Shown one piece after another: positions 53,156-62,247 of a stretch of DNA of 64,000 nucleotides (positions are counted from its first letter, which is position 1; the number at the start of each line of letters is the position of its first letter). The stretch comes from Tindallia californiensis (GTDB lineage: Bacteria > Bacillota > Clostridia > Peptostreptococcales > Tindalliaceae), in NCBI RefSeq assembly GCF_900107405.1, contig NZ_FNPV01000002.1, positions 1-64,000 on the forward strand, in the 5' to 3' direction. The translations under genes and the position numbers were made by a program. A model generated the notes under the pieces. That model saw only the letters and a list, made by a program, of their open reading frames with translations. It had not been told where the DNA came from and did no database searches.

Positions 53156-53629
53156 CTATTTTTCCATTATTTCAATCTTTTTCAGCATTTCTTCTGCATG
53201 GCCTTTCGCTTTGACTTTTCGGTATTCCTCTATCAATATACCCATTTCATTTATCAAGAAAGTTGAACGCTCCGTCCCTAACCCCTTTTTTCCAAATAGT
53301 TTCTTTTCTTTAATAACATCAAACTGATTGTGTAAAAACTCATCATCATCTACCAGTAAAGAAAATGGTAGATTGTGTTTTTGTGAAAATTTCTGATGTG
53401 ATTTTAATGAATCCCGACTCACACCTAGTATGACTGTATTCAATGACTGAAACTGTTCGTATAAGTCTCTGAACTCAGAGGCTTCTGTTGTTCATCCCGG
53501 TGTGTTATCTTTTGGATAAAAGTACAGCAATACTTTTTTTCCTTCAAAATCACTTAGTTTAATCTTGTTTTCTTCCTGATCTAGCCTTTCAAAATCAGGC
53601 ACTTTTTCCATTAGTTCTATTTTTTTCAT
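53156..53629 (-). CDS. peroxiredoxin (Bcp/PrxQ type), probable selenoprotein with in-frame TGA (Sec46)
   Basis: Reading through one TGA gives 157 residues of a complete Bcp/PrxQ peroxiredoxin: LYFYPKDNTPG-U-TTEAS, VILGVSRDS, LLVDDD, and TERSTFLI motifs, in frame from ATG 53629 (Shine-Dalgarno AGGAGGTG) to the stop at 53156. The TGA (53494-53492, codon 46) sits exactly where the peroxidatic Cys is in Bcp, and TTEA follows as in the family. The usual resolving Cys five residues later is Ser51, so the enzyme would use an outside reductant. A hairpin suited to be a SECIS element follows (53463-53484). Selenocysteine peroxiredoxins are known in some Clostridia. A gene finder treating TGA as stop would start at about 53443 and lose the active site. 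Confidence 0.88.
53463..53484 (-). promoter_or_regulatory. candidate bacterial SECIS hairpin
   Basis: Directly after the in-frame TGA: AAG-C-CTCTG, loop AGTT, CAGAG-A-CTT on the minus strand (eight pairs with one C/A mismatch). The loop begins 17 bases after the TGA and has G in its second position, which fits the usual rules for bacterial SECIS elements. Stability not computed. Confidence 0.65.
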
Positions 53630-53759
53630 ACCAACACACCTCCTGATGCTATCTATTACCCTCTATAAACGAAGATATTCAACCAAAAACAAAAAGTGAA
53701 CTGAGTAACAGAAAGGGTATAGATACATCAGTATAGTAAAATAGTTAGGAGATGAAAAA

Positions 53760-54038
53760 ATGCCAGCACTGCATATGATTGTCAGAGGAACCGTTCAAGG
53801 CGTTGCTTTTAGATATAGCACAAGAGAGCGAGCTCTCGATTTAAATCTTGAAGGATGGGTTAGAAATAGAAAGGATGGATCTGTTGAGATTTTTGTTCAG
53901 GGAGATAAAGAACAGGTCAACCTAATGAAGTCTTGGGTAAAAACAGGGCCATCACAAGCCGTTATAGAGGATTTAACTGTATCGCCTCAAAAACGTGACG
54001 AAAGCATCCATGGCTTTATTGTGCGTGCAACCTGCTAA
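53760..54038 (+). CDS. acyP: acylphosphatase
   Basis: 92 residues, the normal size. Active-site loop VQGVAFRYS with R18, and N36 in WVRNRKDG; GSVEIFVQGD strand. Hydrolyses acyl phosphates such as carbamoyl phosphate or acetyl phosphate. TTAGGAGATG precedes ATG. Confidence 0.95.
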   Translation: MPALHMIVRGTVQGVAFRYSTRERALDLNLEGWVRNRKDGSVEIFVQGDKEQVNLMKSWVKTGPSQAVIEDLTVSPQKRDESIHGFIVRATC

Positions 54039-54104
54039 GCAATGATCCGCAAATATCATTACTCACCTATGAGTAAGCCAGCCTTTTAACAAAGTCTGTC
54101 TTGC

Positions 54105-54177
54105 AAAAAAGTGTCTACAGATGATCCCCAGCCGTATTTTTTGCCGCTCATTTCAGCCGCGATCATCTATAGCCACT
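54105..54177 (-). terminator. long imperfect terminator hairpin after the OFA-type MFS gene
   Basis: On the minus strand AGTGGCTATAGATGATC (54177-54161) pairs imperfectly with GATCATCTGTAGACACT (54126-54110), a 34-base inner part that may also fold, then six T (54110-54105). Starts 18 bases past the gene's stop. Confidence 0.7.
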
Positions 54178-54194
54178 TCTCCGTCATTTGCCAG

Positions 54195-55457
54195 TTATGG
54201 AGTTACTGTTTCTGGCTCTATTTCCTCTTTGATAGGTTCTTCTTTAGGTGGCTTTGTAATGAGTGTTAGAATAGCCCCTGTCGCGCTCAGTACTCCTGAT
54301 ACTAAATAGCTAATCCCATAAGTTCCTGTAACATCACGGACGATCCCCCCCAATAAAGGCCCAAGAACACCACCGATTCCCCAAGCCGTAATAACCATTC
54401 CATAGTTCATGCCAAAGTTTTTAATTCCAAAATAATCTACGGTTGCCGAAGGGAACAACGTCAACATTCCTCCAAAAGTAAATCCTACAACCGATACTCC
54501 CATCATTAAAATTGGTGGAGTAGTGAATGTCGCAAAAAAGGCGTATACAATTACCTGCAAAACAAACATTGCTAAGAGTGTCCGCATTCTACCAAATTTA
54601 TCCGATAAAACTCCACAACCGATTCTACCAGCAAAGTTGAAAATCGCATAAATTCCGACGAGTATATAGGCATTTTGCATTCCAGCTTGCTCCAAGCCTA
54701 TTTTAGAAAGCTGACCGATAATCAACAGTCCGGCAAAAGTACCAAAAGAAAACATGATCCAAAGCTGGTAAAATTGTTTTGTTTTTAACACTTCATGCCA
54801 TTCGTAATCTACTTTTACTTTAGCTGATTCTACTGAAACTTTCTGCTGGATTTCAGAAGGTTCTTCATCCGGCGGACTATATCCATGAGGAGGGTTTTTA
54901 ATGAATTGTGCTAAAATCATGATAAGAATTAAAAAAGCTCCACCCAGTATAAAAAAAGTTCTTTGGATTCCATAAGTGCTTAATAAAAAATTGGTTAATG
55001 GTGCAATATACAGAGGTGCTAGTCCGAATCCACTGACAACCACTCCTGAAATAAGCCCTCTCTTTTTTGCACTAAACCACTTTACAGCGGCCGGTGTTGG
55101 TGCTGCATAACCTGTCCCAATCCCCATACCGGCTATAATTCCAAAAAAAATAGTCAGACCGACCGGAGTAAGAAATAACCCAGAAATAATAAACCCTATC
55201 CCTACCATAACAGCTGATGCCATAATAACCGGTTTAGGCCCAAGCCTATCTTGAAGTCTGCCACCCGGAACCATAGAAAAAGCAAACATTGCACAGGCAA
55301 ACATATAAGGCACCTGAGATATGGTTGCTGTCCAACCTAGTTGATCGATCAAAGCAGCTGAAATAACGCCCCATGTATACAATACTCCTAACATCAAGTT
55401 AACTCCAACGCCTGCTATGGTAACAGGCCAACCCGGATGAAACTTTTTCTCTCCCAT
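54195..55457 (-). CDS. MFS transporter, oxalate/formate antiporter (OFA) family
   Basis: About 420 residues, twelve membrane segments. N-terminal HPGWPVTIAGVGVNLMLG and LYTWGVIS segments, motif A region GRLQDRLGPKPV, GTGYAAPTPAAVKWF, and C-half GVLSDKFGRMRTLLAM, all typical of OFA-group MFS proteins. Family members exchange small carboxylates; the actual substrate here is unknown. ATG at 55457 is six bases after AGGAGG (the frame also has TTG at 55460). Confidence 0.85.
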   Translation of the reverse strand: MGEKKFHPGWPVTIAGVGVNLMLGVLYTWGVISAALIDQLGWTATISQVPYMFACAMFAFSMVPGGRLQDRLGPKPVIMASAVMVGIGFIISGLFLTPVGLTIFFGIIAGMGIGTGYAAPTPAAVKWFSAKKRGLISGVVVSGFGLAPLYIAPLTNFLLSTYGIQRTFFILGGAFLILIMILAQFIKNPPHGYSPPDEEPSEIQQKVSVESAKVKVDYEWHEVLKTKQFYQLWIMFSFGTFAGLLIIGQLSKIGLEQAGMQNAYILVGIYAIFNFAGRIGCGVLSDKFGRMRTLLAMFVLQVIVYAFFATFTTPPILMMGVSVVGFTFGGMLTLFPSATVDYFGIKNFGMNYGMVITAWGIGGVLGPLLGGIVRDVTGTYGISYLVSGVLSATGAILTLITKPPKEEPIKEEIEPETVTP

Positions 55458-55544
55458 CAAACTCCTCCTAGTAAATTAGTTTTGTTTCTTAGCTATCATA
55501 CCAGAAAATCTTTGACTAGAAAAGTAAAAGATAATTGAAACTTT

Positions 55545-55582
55545 AAACATCAAAAGCTGCAAAACATTCCGCTTTGCAGCTT
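55545..55582 (-). terminator. intrinsic terminator after tRNA-Pro
   Basis: Minus strand: AAGCTGCAAA (55582-55573) pairs with TTTGCAGCTT (55563-55554), 9-base loop, then TTGATGTTT. Ends the tRNA transcript 12 bases past its CCA. Confidence 0.8.
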
Positions 55583-55594
55583 AAATAATAATAA

Positions 55595-55671
55595 TGGTCG
55601 GGCTGACAGGACTTGAACCTGCGACCTCATGACCCCCAGTCATGCACGCTACCAAACTGCGCCACAGCCCG
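55595..55671 (-). tRNA. tRNA-Pro (anticodon GGG)
   Basis: 77-base cloverleaf on the minus strand: acceptor CGGGCTG/CAGCCCG, D arm with AGTTTGGTAGC, anticodon stem CATGA/TCATG with loop CTGGGGG (anticodon GGG, reading CCC and CCT), T arm GGTTCAAGTCC, discriminator A and an encoded CCA (55597-55595). Has its own promoter and terminator. Confidence 0.97.
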
Positions 55672-55700
55672 AGCTGGCATTGCATTTTGAACACAAGGAT

Positions 55701-55729
55701 ATTATAAATGAATTCTCGTTAAGATGCAA
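55701..55729 (-). promoter_or_regulatory. tRNA-Pro promoter (TTGCAT-17-TATAAT)
   Basis: Minus strand: -35 TTGCAT at 55729-55724, 17-base spacer, -10 TATAAT at 55706-55701, 30 bases before the tRNA and just after the gpsA stop. Confidence 0.75.
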
Positions 55730-55736
55730 GGACTTT

Positions 55737-56774
55737 TTATACATCCCATTCAACAGGTCTATACTCAACAATTTCTTCCATCTCGTTTTTCTTACTTCGA
55801 GTCATTAGATGCAATACGGCTTCTTCAACGTTTTTATTTTCATATAGAACTTGATAAATAGCACTGGTAATGGGAAGATCTATCTGGTATTTCTTTCCCA
55901 ACTCATAAACGGCTTGTGCTGTTGATACACCTTCTACAACCATTCCTACTTCTTCTAGAGCTTCATTCATAGACTTTCCTTGACCAACTAAAATACCAGC
56001 TCTTCGATTACGACTATGCATGCTAGTGCACGTTACAATTAAGTCACCAATGCCTGATAAACCAGCAAACGTGTTCAAACTTGACCCCATAACACTTCCT
56101 AATCTAGCCATCTCTGTAATTCCACGCGTCATTAGTGCTGCTTTTGCATTGTCACCATATCCGATGCCATCAATCACTCCTGCACCAAAAGCAATGACAT
56201 TTTTAAGAGCACCGGCTAGTTCAACACCAGTTACATCAGGGTTTGTATAAACACGCAGATACTCATTCATAAGCATATTCTGTGCTTTTTCAGCTAGTAT
56301 TCTTCTGGAAGATGCCGCAACGAGTGTTGTTGGTAGTTTCATCGCCACCTCCTCTGCATGTGAAGGACCTGAAACAACGCAAAAATCATAACTTCCTAAT
56401 TCTTCTTTGATAATCTGAGATATGGTAAAGTAAGTGTTTTTTTCAATTCCTTTTGAAACATTAATGATCAATGCATTCTCAGGGAACAAACTTTTGTTTT
56501 CTCGAAGAACTTCCCTAATCTGTTGTGTTGGAATTGCAATAATAATAACTTCTGCATTCTTCAAAGCCTTTTTAATATTTGTTTCAGGGCAAATCTTTTC
56601 CGAGAGTAAAACGTCCGGAAGATAAGCATGGTTAACACGATTTTTTAAGATATTTTCTTTTTGATCTTCATTTCTCATCCAAAGTTTTACATTGTGTCCA
56701 TTTTTATTCAATACTGTTGCTAATGCCGTTCCCCAGCTACCAGCTCCTAAAATCGTCACCTGATAGGAATTCAT
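55737..56774 (-). CDS. gpsA: glycerol-3-phosphate dehydrogenase [NAD(P)+]
   Basis: 345 residues. Rossmann motif GAGSWGTALA at 10-19, VSKGIEKNT, SGPSHAEEVA, and the catalytic Lys in ELAGALKNVIAFGAG. Makes sn-glycerol-3-phosphate for phospholipids; the neighbouring PlsY uses it. ATG overlaps the plsY stop (ATGA) and has GAGGAGCG upstream. Confidence 0.97.
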   Translation of the reverse strand: MNSYQVTILGAGSWGTALATVLNKNGHNVKLWMRNEDQKENILKNRVNHAYLPDVLLSEKICPETNIKKALKNAEVIIIAIPTQQIREVLRENKSLFPENALIINVSKGIEKNTYFTISQIIKEELGSYDFCVVSGPSHAEEVAMKLPTTLVAASSRRILAEKAQNMLMNEYLRVYTNPDVTGVELAGALKNVIAFGAGVIDGIGYGDNAKAALMTRGITEMARLGSVMGSSLNTFAGLSGIGDLIVTCTSMHSRNRRAGILVGQGKSMNEALEEVGMVVEGVSTAQAVYELGKKYQIDLPITSAIYQVLYENKNVEEAVLHLMTRSKKNEMEEIVEYRPVEWDV

Positions 56775-57388
56775 TTTGAACGCTCCTCTTTGCTAAGTTT
56801 CGTTTTTAATGAAAATCGATTTTCTGTTCCTTTATAAATTCTTAAGATATTAGCATAATGTCTATAAATCACAAGGCTACTTAAGGCGATGCCTAATATC
56901 ACATGTTCAATGGGTGAACCGGTGATTGCCAATAAAACCGTCCATAGGGGTATGGCCGTTATGGATGCTAATGACACATATTTAGAAAAAGTGATGATAA
57001 AGATTGATAGGGCAATACAAATCCATACGTAGAAAGGATTGATCATCAACCCTACGCCAATACTTGTCGCAACACCCTTCCCTCCTTTTAGCTTCATTGT
57101 AACTGGCCAATTATGCCCAATTACAGCCGATAATCCAGCTGTAGCCGCTAAGGCTTCTCCTCCCATATAACGTCCCAAATAAACGGCAATGACGCCTTTT
57201 AGCAGATCCATTAAAAGTACAAAAACAGCTGCCTTGGCGCCTAAAATTCTCATGACATTTGTTGTTCCTGCATTGCCACTACCGTATTCACGAATATCGT
57301 TTCCTGTCCATAGCCTCACAAGTATATAGGCTGGTGAAATCGTTCCAATTCCGTAAGAAATAAGAATAATAACTAAGGCGATCATCAT
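56771..57388 (-). CDS. plsY: acyl-phosphate:glycerol-3-phosphate acyltransferase PlsY
   Basis: About 205 residues, five or more membrane segments. Conserved GSGNAGTTNVMRILG, GHNWPVTMKLKGGKGVATS and YRHYANI motifs. First acylation step of phospholipid synthesis from acyl phosphate. The longer frame from 57415 (TTG) lies within der; ATG at 57388 overlaps the der stop by the ATGA pattern and follows GGGGGAAG. Confidence 0.96.
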   Translation of the reverse strand: MMIALVIILISYGIGTISPAYILVRLWTGNDIREYGSGNAGTTNVMRILGAKAAVFVLLMDLLKGVIAVYLGRYMGGEALAATAGLSAVIGHNWPVTMKLKGGKGVATSIGVGLMINPFYVWICIALSIFIITFSKYVSLASITAIPLWTVLLAITGSPIEHVILGIALSSLVIYRHYANILRIYKGTENRFSLKTKLSKEERSK

Positions 57389-58710
57389 CTGCTTCCCCCA
57401 GGTTTTTCTCGGCAAATCATTTTAATCGGCGTTCCTTCAAAACTAAAGCTTTCCCTGATTTTATTTTCAATATAGCGAAGATAGGAAAAATGCATTAATT
57501 CTTTATCATTAACAAATAGTACAAAGGAAGGAGGTCTCACGGATACCTGGGTACCATAATAAATTTTTAGTCTTTTTCCTTTATCAGAAGGTGGTTGGTT
57601 CATCAGTGTGGCTTCCGCTATCACCTCATTTAGCACGCCTGTTTGTACCCTCATGGTGTGTTGATTGGAAACATATTGAATCATAGGAAGAATCTTATTG
57701 ATTCGCTGACCATTAAGTACAGAAACAAAAACTACCGGTGCATACTGACAAAACCCTAGTTCTCTACGAATATCTTTCAGAAATTTATTCGTTGTTTTAT
57801 TATCTTTTTCAATTAAATCCCATTTATTTACCAGAATAATTAAAGCTCTACCATTGTCATGACTTAAACCTGCTACTCTTTTATCCTGTTCCGTAACACC
57901 CTCTTGGGCATCAATCATTAAAATACACACATCGGATCGCTCAATAGCTGCAATCGCACGAATAACACTATAATGTTCCACATTGCTATGAATTTTGCTT
58001 TTTCTTCTTAATCCGGCTGTATCAATAAACACATACTTTTGGCCATCATGACTAAACGGCGTATCGATTGCATCTCTTGTTGTGCCTGCAATATCACTGA
58101 CAATAACACGTTCTTCTCCCAGTATTCGATTGATCAACGACGATTTTCCTACATTTGGTCTTCCAATCACAGTAACACGTATTGAATCACTATCCTGATA
58201 TTCTTCATCAGTATCCGGAAAATATTTCACCACTTCATCAAGCAAATCACCTATGCCTAAACTTAATTCTGAAGAAATCTCTATCGGATCTCCGATACCA
58301 AGTTCGTAAAAATCATAGAAATGTTCTGACTGATTGCTGGTATCCACTTTGTTCAGTACCAGTAAAACTGGTTTGTTATTCTTTCGAAGTATATCCGCTA
58401 CTTCTCGATCTTGTAATGTTAACCCTTCTCTTCCATCTACCATGAAAATGATGACATCGGCCATCTCCATCGCCAATTCAGCCTGATTTCTCATTTGCCT
58501 TGGGATGGGCTCTTCCGAGGCTGGTTCTAAGCCTCCTGTATCAATCATCGTGAACTGATATCGAAGCCATTCCACTTCGGCGTATATACGATCACGTGTC
58601 ACTCCTGGCGTATCTTCAACAATCGAAATTCTTCTACCCGCTATTCGATTAAAAAAAGTTGACTTCCCTACATTGGGACGACCTACTACTGCAACAATGG
58701 GTTTTGCCAT
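57385..58710 (-). CDS. der: ribosome-assembly GTPase Der (EngA)
   Basis: 441 residues. Two tandem G domains with GRPNVGKST (10-18) and GRPNVGKSS (about 183-191), each with DTxG and NKxD motifs, and a KH-like C-terminal domain. Matures the 50S ribosomal subunit. The frame extends to GTG 58722, but ATG at 58710 (MAKPIVAVVG) is the family start, with AGGAG about 11 bases upstream. Confidence 0.97.
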   Translation of the reverse strand: MAKPIVAVVGRPNVGKSTFFNRIAGRRISIVEDTPGVTRDRIYAEVEWLRYQFTMIDTGGLEPASEEPIPRQMRNQAELAMEMADVIIFMVDGREGLTLQDREVADILRKNNKPVLLVLNKVDTSNQSEHFYDFYELGIGDPIEISSELSLGIGDLLDEVVKYFPDTDEEYQDSDSIRVTVIGRPNVGKSSLINRILGEERVIVSDIAGTTRDAIDTPFSHDGQKYVFIDTAGLRRKSKIHSNVEHYSVIRAIAAIERSDVCILMIDAQEGVTEQDKRVAGLSHDNGRALIILVNKWDLIEKDNKTTNKFLKDIRRELGFCQYAPVVFVSVLNGQRINKILPMIQYVSNQHTMRVQTGVLNEVIAEATLMNQPPSDKGKRLKIYYGTQVSVRPPSFVLFVNDKELMHFSYLRYIENKIRESFSFEGTPIKMICREKPGGSR

Positions 58711-60067
58711 TTTTCTCAACACTCCTGATCTTAGGATTCAATGCTGAAATCCTCAATATTTTTCTAATAAATGCAATTCCATCTATTGGACACGCCATAA
58801 CGGCTACTCCCAACTCTGAAGAAACTACATCGGTTGTTACATCATCTAAAAATAGATTCTCACCTTCACGAAGCATATTCTCCGGTATTAACAGATATTT
58901 TCCTAAAGGTTTATTTTTTAATTGCTCTATAAGATCTTTGCCGGTGATAAGTCCGCTTACGGTTATTGTCTTTCCAAAAAAGTTGTTTTCTATAGGAAAT
59001 ACTTCTATTTTCAAACCTAAAACTTTTTGTTCTAACTTTTTTGCTATTTTATTGATGTATTCCGCTGCCAAGGTTCCGGTAGCCACAGAAATTTTTATTG
59101 GTTCTTTTTTTCTAACAACAGGCATTTTCTTCAGATAATCACTGAAGTTCTTTTTGAAAAGCGCCATCATTCCTACGCCATTTTCTAGTTGAGAAAAAGA
59201 ATCATAAAATGACGCTTCCGGAATATCCTCTCCTGCATAAAGATAAAGTTCATCCGATGCATATGCTTTTTTTTCACCTGTCATTTCTATATATATCTGT
59301 TGCCATTCACTAATTTGATTAAGTGTTTTCTTAGCAATTTCCTTTGTTATAGAACCAGTTTCTGGCAAGCCTTCTCGAAATTTGGTTTTTCCAACAGGAA
59401 CAATAGCAATGCTCACAACCGAATGAATTATTTTCTTAAAATCCTTTAAGGTTTGATCCAGCATCTCTCCATCGTTCCATCCGGGACAAAGTACAATCTG
59501 AAGATTCATAGAAATATGATTTTCATGAAACTTCTTCAGAAGGGTTAATGCATTTCCTGCAAACCGATTATTTAGCATTTGAATACGTCGTTCTGGATCT
59601 GTTGTGTGAACCGATATGTTAAGAGGACTAATTCTATAACGCCGTATTTTATCAATATTTTTCTCTGTCAAATTTGTTAAAGTGATATAGTTCCCTTGTA
59701 AAAACGATAATCTAGCATCGTCATCTTTCACATAAAGACTCTCCCTCATACCAGGAGGCATTTGATCAATAAAGCAAAAGATGCATTTATTGTGACATTG
59801 TATTGTTTTATCTGCTTCTTCATTCGTAAAAATAATGCCTAGCTCTTCATCTACTTCTTTTTCTATTTCCAATACCCACTGACTGCCATCCATTTTTTCT
59901 AGTTCTACCTCTAAAAAATCATCTGCTGATAAAAACTCATAATCCAACCTATCTTCAATTATTTGTTGGTTAATTTTAACAAGAAAGTCACCAGGCATTA
60001 CTCCCATTTCCTCGGCAATACTGCCTGACTCTATGTGTTTAATAATATTTTTCCCTATCTTTTTCAA
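58649..60067 (-). CDS. DUF512 protein: PDZ-like plus radical-SAM-like Fe-S protein
   Basis: About 472 residues. N-terminal PDZ-like domain (IESGSIAEEMGVMPGDFLVKI), CHNKCIFCFIDQMP cysteine motif (near 92-105) resembling a radical-SAM cluster site, RESLYVKDDDARLSFLQGN, and the DUF512 C-terminal part (TVSGLITGKDLIEQL, IPENMLREGE, FLDDVT). Usual neighbour of der in Clostridia; function unknown. The reading frame runs 62 bases into der, and its last about 20 residues (ending SSQCREVNFF) are only der codons read in another frame, so the natural stop may have been lost. TTG at 60067 has GGAG at a good distance; TTG at 60082 is the other choice. Confidence 0.83.
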   Translation of the reverse strand: MKKIGKNIIKHIESGSIAEEMGVMPGDFLVKINQQIIEDRLDYEFLSADDFLEVELEKMDGSQWVLEIEKEVDEELGIIFTNEEADKTIQCHNKCIFCFIDQMPPGMRESLYVKDDDARLSFLQGNYITLTNLTEKNIDKIRRYRISPLNISVHTTDPERRIQMLNNRFAGNALTLLKKFHENHISMNLQIVLCPGWNDGEMLDQTLKDFKKIIHSVVSIAIVPVGKTKFREGLPETGSITKEIAKKTLNQISEWQQIYIEMTGEKKAYASDELYLYAGEDIPEASFYDSFSQLENGVGMMALFKKNFSDYLKKMPVVRKKEPIKISVATGTLAAEYINKIAKKLEQKVLGLKIEVFPIENNFFGKTITVSGLITGKDLIEQLKNKPLGKYLLIPENMLREGENLFLDDVTTDVVSSELGVAVMACPIDGIAFIRKILRISALNPKIRSVEKNGKTHCCSSRSSQCREVNFF

Positions 60068-60108
60068 TGATTCACACTCCAATATTCCTCTATTACTATA
60101 AACACGAC

Positions 60109-60132
60109 AAACTCATCATTTTTATGATGAGT
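60109..60132 (-). terminator. weak hairpin at the nrdR 3' end
   Basis: Minus strand AACTCATCAT-AAAA-ATGATGAGTT, a perfect 10-bp stem, but followed by TGTCGTGTTT rather than a T-run. Could be a weak terminator or an mRNA 3'-stabiliser before the DUF512 gene. Confidence 0.4.
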
Positions 60133-60610
60133 TATCGAGATCAGTCTTTTTTTCTTTCAAAATTTTTGTTAATTCTTCCATAAAAGTATTCAAATCCTTA
60201 AATTCTCTATATACAGAGGCAAACCGCACGTATGCCACTTCATCCAAATCTTTTAGCCGATCCATTACCATATTACCTATTTTATCTGTATGAACCTCTT
60301 TAATCATATCGTTTTGCAACTGTTTTTCAATTTCTTCAACGATATACTCTATTGATTTAAGTGGTACCGGCCGTTTTTCACAGGCCCTTATAACCCCTTT
60401 CATCAACTTGTTCCGATTAAAGGGTTCCCGATTGCCAGATTTTTTAATAACGATTAACGGAATTTCTTCCACTTTTTCGTAAGTAGTAAATCTTTTTTGA
60501 CATTCGTTACACTCACGTCTTCTTCGAATTGCTTGCCCTTCGTCCGTCGGTCTGGAATCAATTACTTTTGAATCAAATTTTCCACAAAATGGACAGTTCA
60601 GCACAAACAC
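60122..60610 (-). CDS. nrdR: ribonucleotide reductase regulator NrdR
   Basis: Up to 162 residues. Zinc ribbon CPFCG...CNEC with [17 protein letters not shown], then an ATP-cone domain ([29 protein letters not shown]). Represses nrd genes when dATP is high. The start is uncertain: GTG at 60610 and GTG at 60604 both sit too close to AGGTG, whereas CTG at 60601, six bases after AGGTG, would give MNCPFCG, the standard NrdR N-terminus. Confidence 0.95.
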   Translation of the reverse strand: MFVLNCPFCGKFDSKVIDSRPTDEGQAIRRRRECNECQKRFTTYEKVEEIPLIVIKKSGNREPFNRNKLMKGVIRACEKRPVPLKSIEYIVEEIEKQLQNDMIKEVHTDKIGNMVMDRLKDLDEVAYVRFASVYREFKDLNTFMEELTKILKEKKTDLDNSS

Positions 60611-60653
60611 CTACTTTCTTACCTATTTCTAGATGTAATATTCTGTGCTATCT

Positions 60654-61775
60654 TTAGTTTTTCTTTCTTAAAAACACGGGTATATCCAACTCATCACTTT
60701 GCGGCTCATCATCTGGCAGTAGCTCTTCTTCTTTTTCTTTTGGCCCTGTTTGTGATTCTTTCTCTGATGTACTTTCTTTCTTGGCTTTCTTGCCTTTTAT
60801 CACAAACTCATCTTTTTGGCGCTCTTCATCAAAACCAGTAGCGATCACAGTAATTTGAATTTCATCTTGCATTGCTTCGTTAATAACCGCACCAAAAATA
60901 ATGTTAGCATCTTCGTCCGCTTCCTGAGAAACCATTTCGGCTGCTTCATGAACTTCAAACAGGCTTAGGTTAGAACTACCAGTAATATTAATAAGAACCC
61001 CTCTGGCTCCAACAATAGACGTTTCCAGTAAAGGACTTTGAATTGCTTGTTTAGCCGCCTCTGTAGCTCTATTTTCACCAGAAGATCTTCCGATACCCAT
61101 ATGAGCAAGTCCTTGATCAAACATAATGGTTTTTACATCTGCAAAATCACAGTTTACCAATCCTGCATCATCAATAAGATCAGAAATTCCCTGTACGCCT
61201 TGCCGCAGTACATCATCAGCAAGACGAAAAGCTTCAATAATAGATGTTTTCTTTTCTATTACTTGAAGCAATCGATCATTCGGTATCGAAACCAAGGTAT
61301 CAACACGATCTTTTAAGTCTTTTATTCCCTGTTCAGCATGTTTCCATCTGCGTTTTCCTTCAAAAGTAAAGGGTTTTGTTACAACTCCCACGGTTAAAAT
61401 GTTCATTTCTCTGGCAATTTCAGCAACAACAGGTGCAGCACCCGTTCCTGTTCCGCCACCCATACCAGAGGTAACAAAAACCATATCGGCTCCCTTTAAA
61501 AGCTTAGCAATATCGTCGCGACTTTCTTCAGCCGCTTTATGACCAATCTCCGGATTAGCTCCAGCTCCAAGACCTTTTGTCAGTTTTTCGCCTATTTGAA
61601 GTTTTTGCTCGGCCTTTGATGTAAGCAACGCTTGTTTGTCTGTATTAACCGCAATAAACTCAACACCTTTCATCCCGGCGTCAATCATACGGTTTACAGC
61701 GTTATTACCACCTCCGCCAACACCAATCACTTTTATTTGCGCAACGCTATCCATATCCATATCAAATTCTAACAC
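60654..61775 (-). CDS. ftsZ: cell division protein FtsZ
   Basis: 373 residues from the chosen start. Tubulin-like GTPase with GGGTGTG at 106-112, [14 protein letters not shown] and the T7 loop; C-terminal variable linker ([15 protein letters not shown]) and conserved tip [12 protein letters not shown] that binds SepF/FtsA. The open frame begins upstream (TTG 61802), but GTG at 61775 lies six bases after GGGGAGGG and is the true start. Directly followed by nrdR; spoIIGA-sigE-sigG, which often follow ftsZ in spore formers, are not here. Confidence 0.97.
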   Translation of the reverse strand: MLEFDMDMDSVAQIKVIGVGGGGNNAVNRMIDAGMKGVEFIAVNTDKQALLTSKAEQKLQIGEKLTKGLGAGANPEIGHKAAEESRDDIAKLLKGADMVFVTSGMGGGTGTGAAPVVAEIAREMNILTVGVVTKPFTFEGKRRWKHAEQGIKDLKDRVDTLVSIPNDRLLQVIEKKTSIIEAFRLADDVLRQGVQGISDLIDDAGLVNCDFADVKTIMFDQGLAHMGIGRSSGENRATEAAKQAIQSPLLETSIVGARGVLINITGSSNLSLFEVHEAAEMVSQEADEDANIIFGAVINEAMQDEIQITVIATGFDEERQKDEFVIKGKKAKKESTSEKESQTGPKEKEEELLPDDEPQSDELDIPVFLRKKN

Positions 61776-61875
61776 AGCATTCCCTCCCCATCTTGGATTC
61801 AATAGTCCTCCGACTAATTATTTCAGAATCACCCTAACTCTTTATATTTATACACCACGAACATAAGGTTGTGAG

Positions 61876-62247
61876 TTAGTTATTATTTTGCGATTCATGT
61901 GCTGACTCATGGTGTATTCGGTTAATCAGATGCCTTCTTATCGTGGCAAAGTTTTGAAACAACCTGCCCCCAAACGCGAATACAGCTGCATAGTACAATG
62001 GTACTCCTAACTTGTCGCCAATATAAGCTAAGAAGGCAGCTAAAATGGCATTACTAAAAAAACCTGTTACGAAAATTTCTGTGTCAAATTTATTTTCAAG
62101 ACTAGCCCTAAACCCTCCAAAAACAGAGTCTAAAGAAGCTAGGATCGCAACCGATATATAAAGCGATAATGCGGCAGGATAACTAACTGGTAAATAGAGT
62201 CCCAATACAATTCCTACTATCAATCCTATAATGGCTATTATGATCAC
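61876..62247 (-). CDS. sbp: small basic family protein (DUF1290)
   Basis: 123 residues, three membrane segments (about 3-22, 28-50, 62-95) and a short basic C-terminus (FATIRRHLINRIHHE). Sbp proteins sit beside DUF881 genes before ftsZ in Firmicutes; function unknown. Start GTG overlaps the DUF881 stop (GTGA). Confidence 0.92.
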   Translation of the reverse strand: MIIIAIIGLIVGIVLGLYLPVSYPAALSLYISVAILASLDSVFGGFRASLENKFDTEIFVTGFFSNAILAAFLAYIGDKLGVPLYYAAVFAFGGRLFQNFATIRRHLINRIHHESAHESQNNN

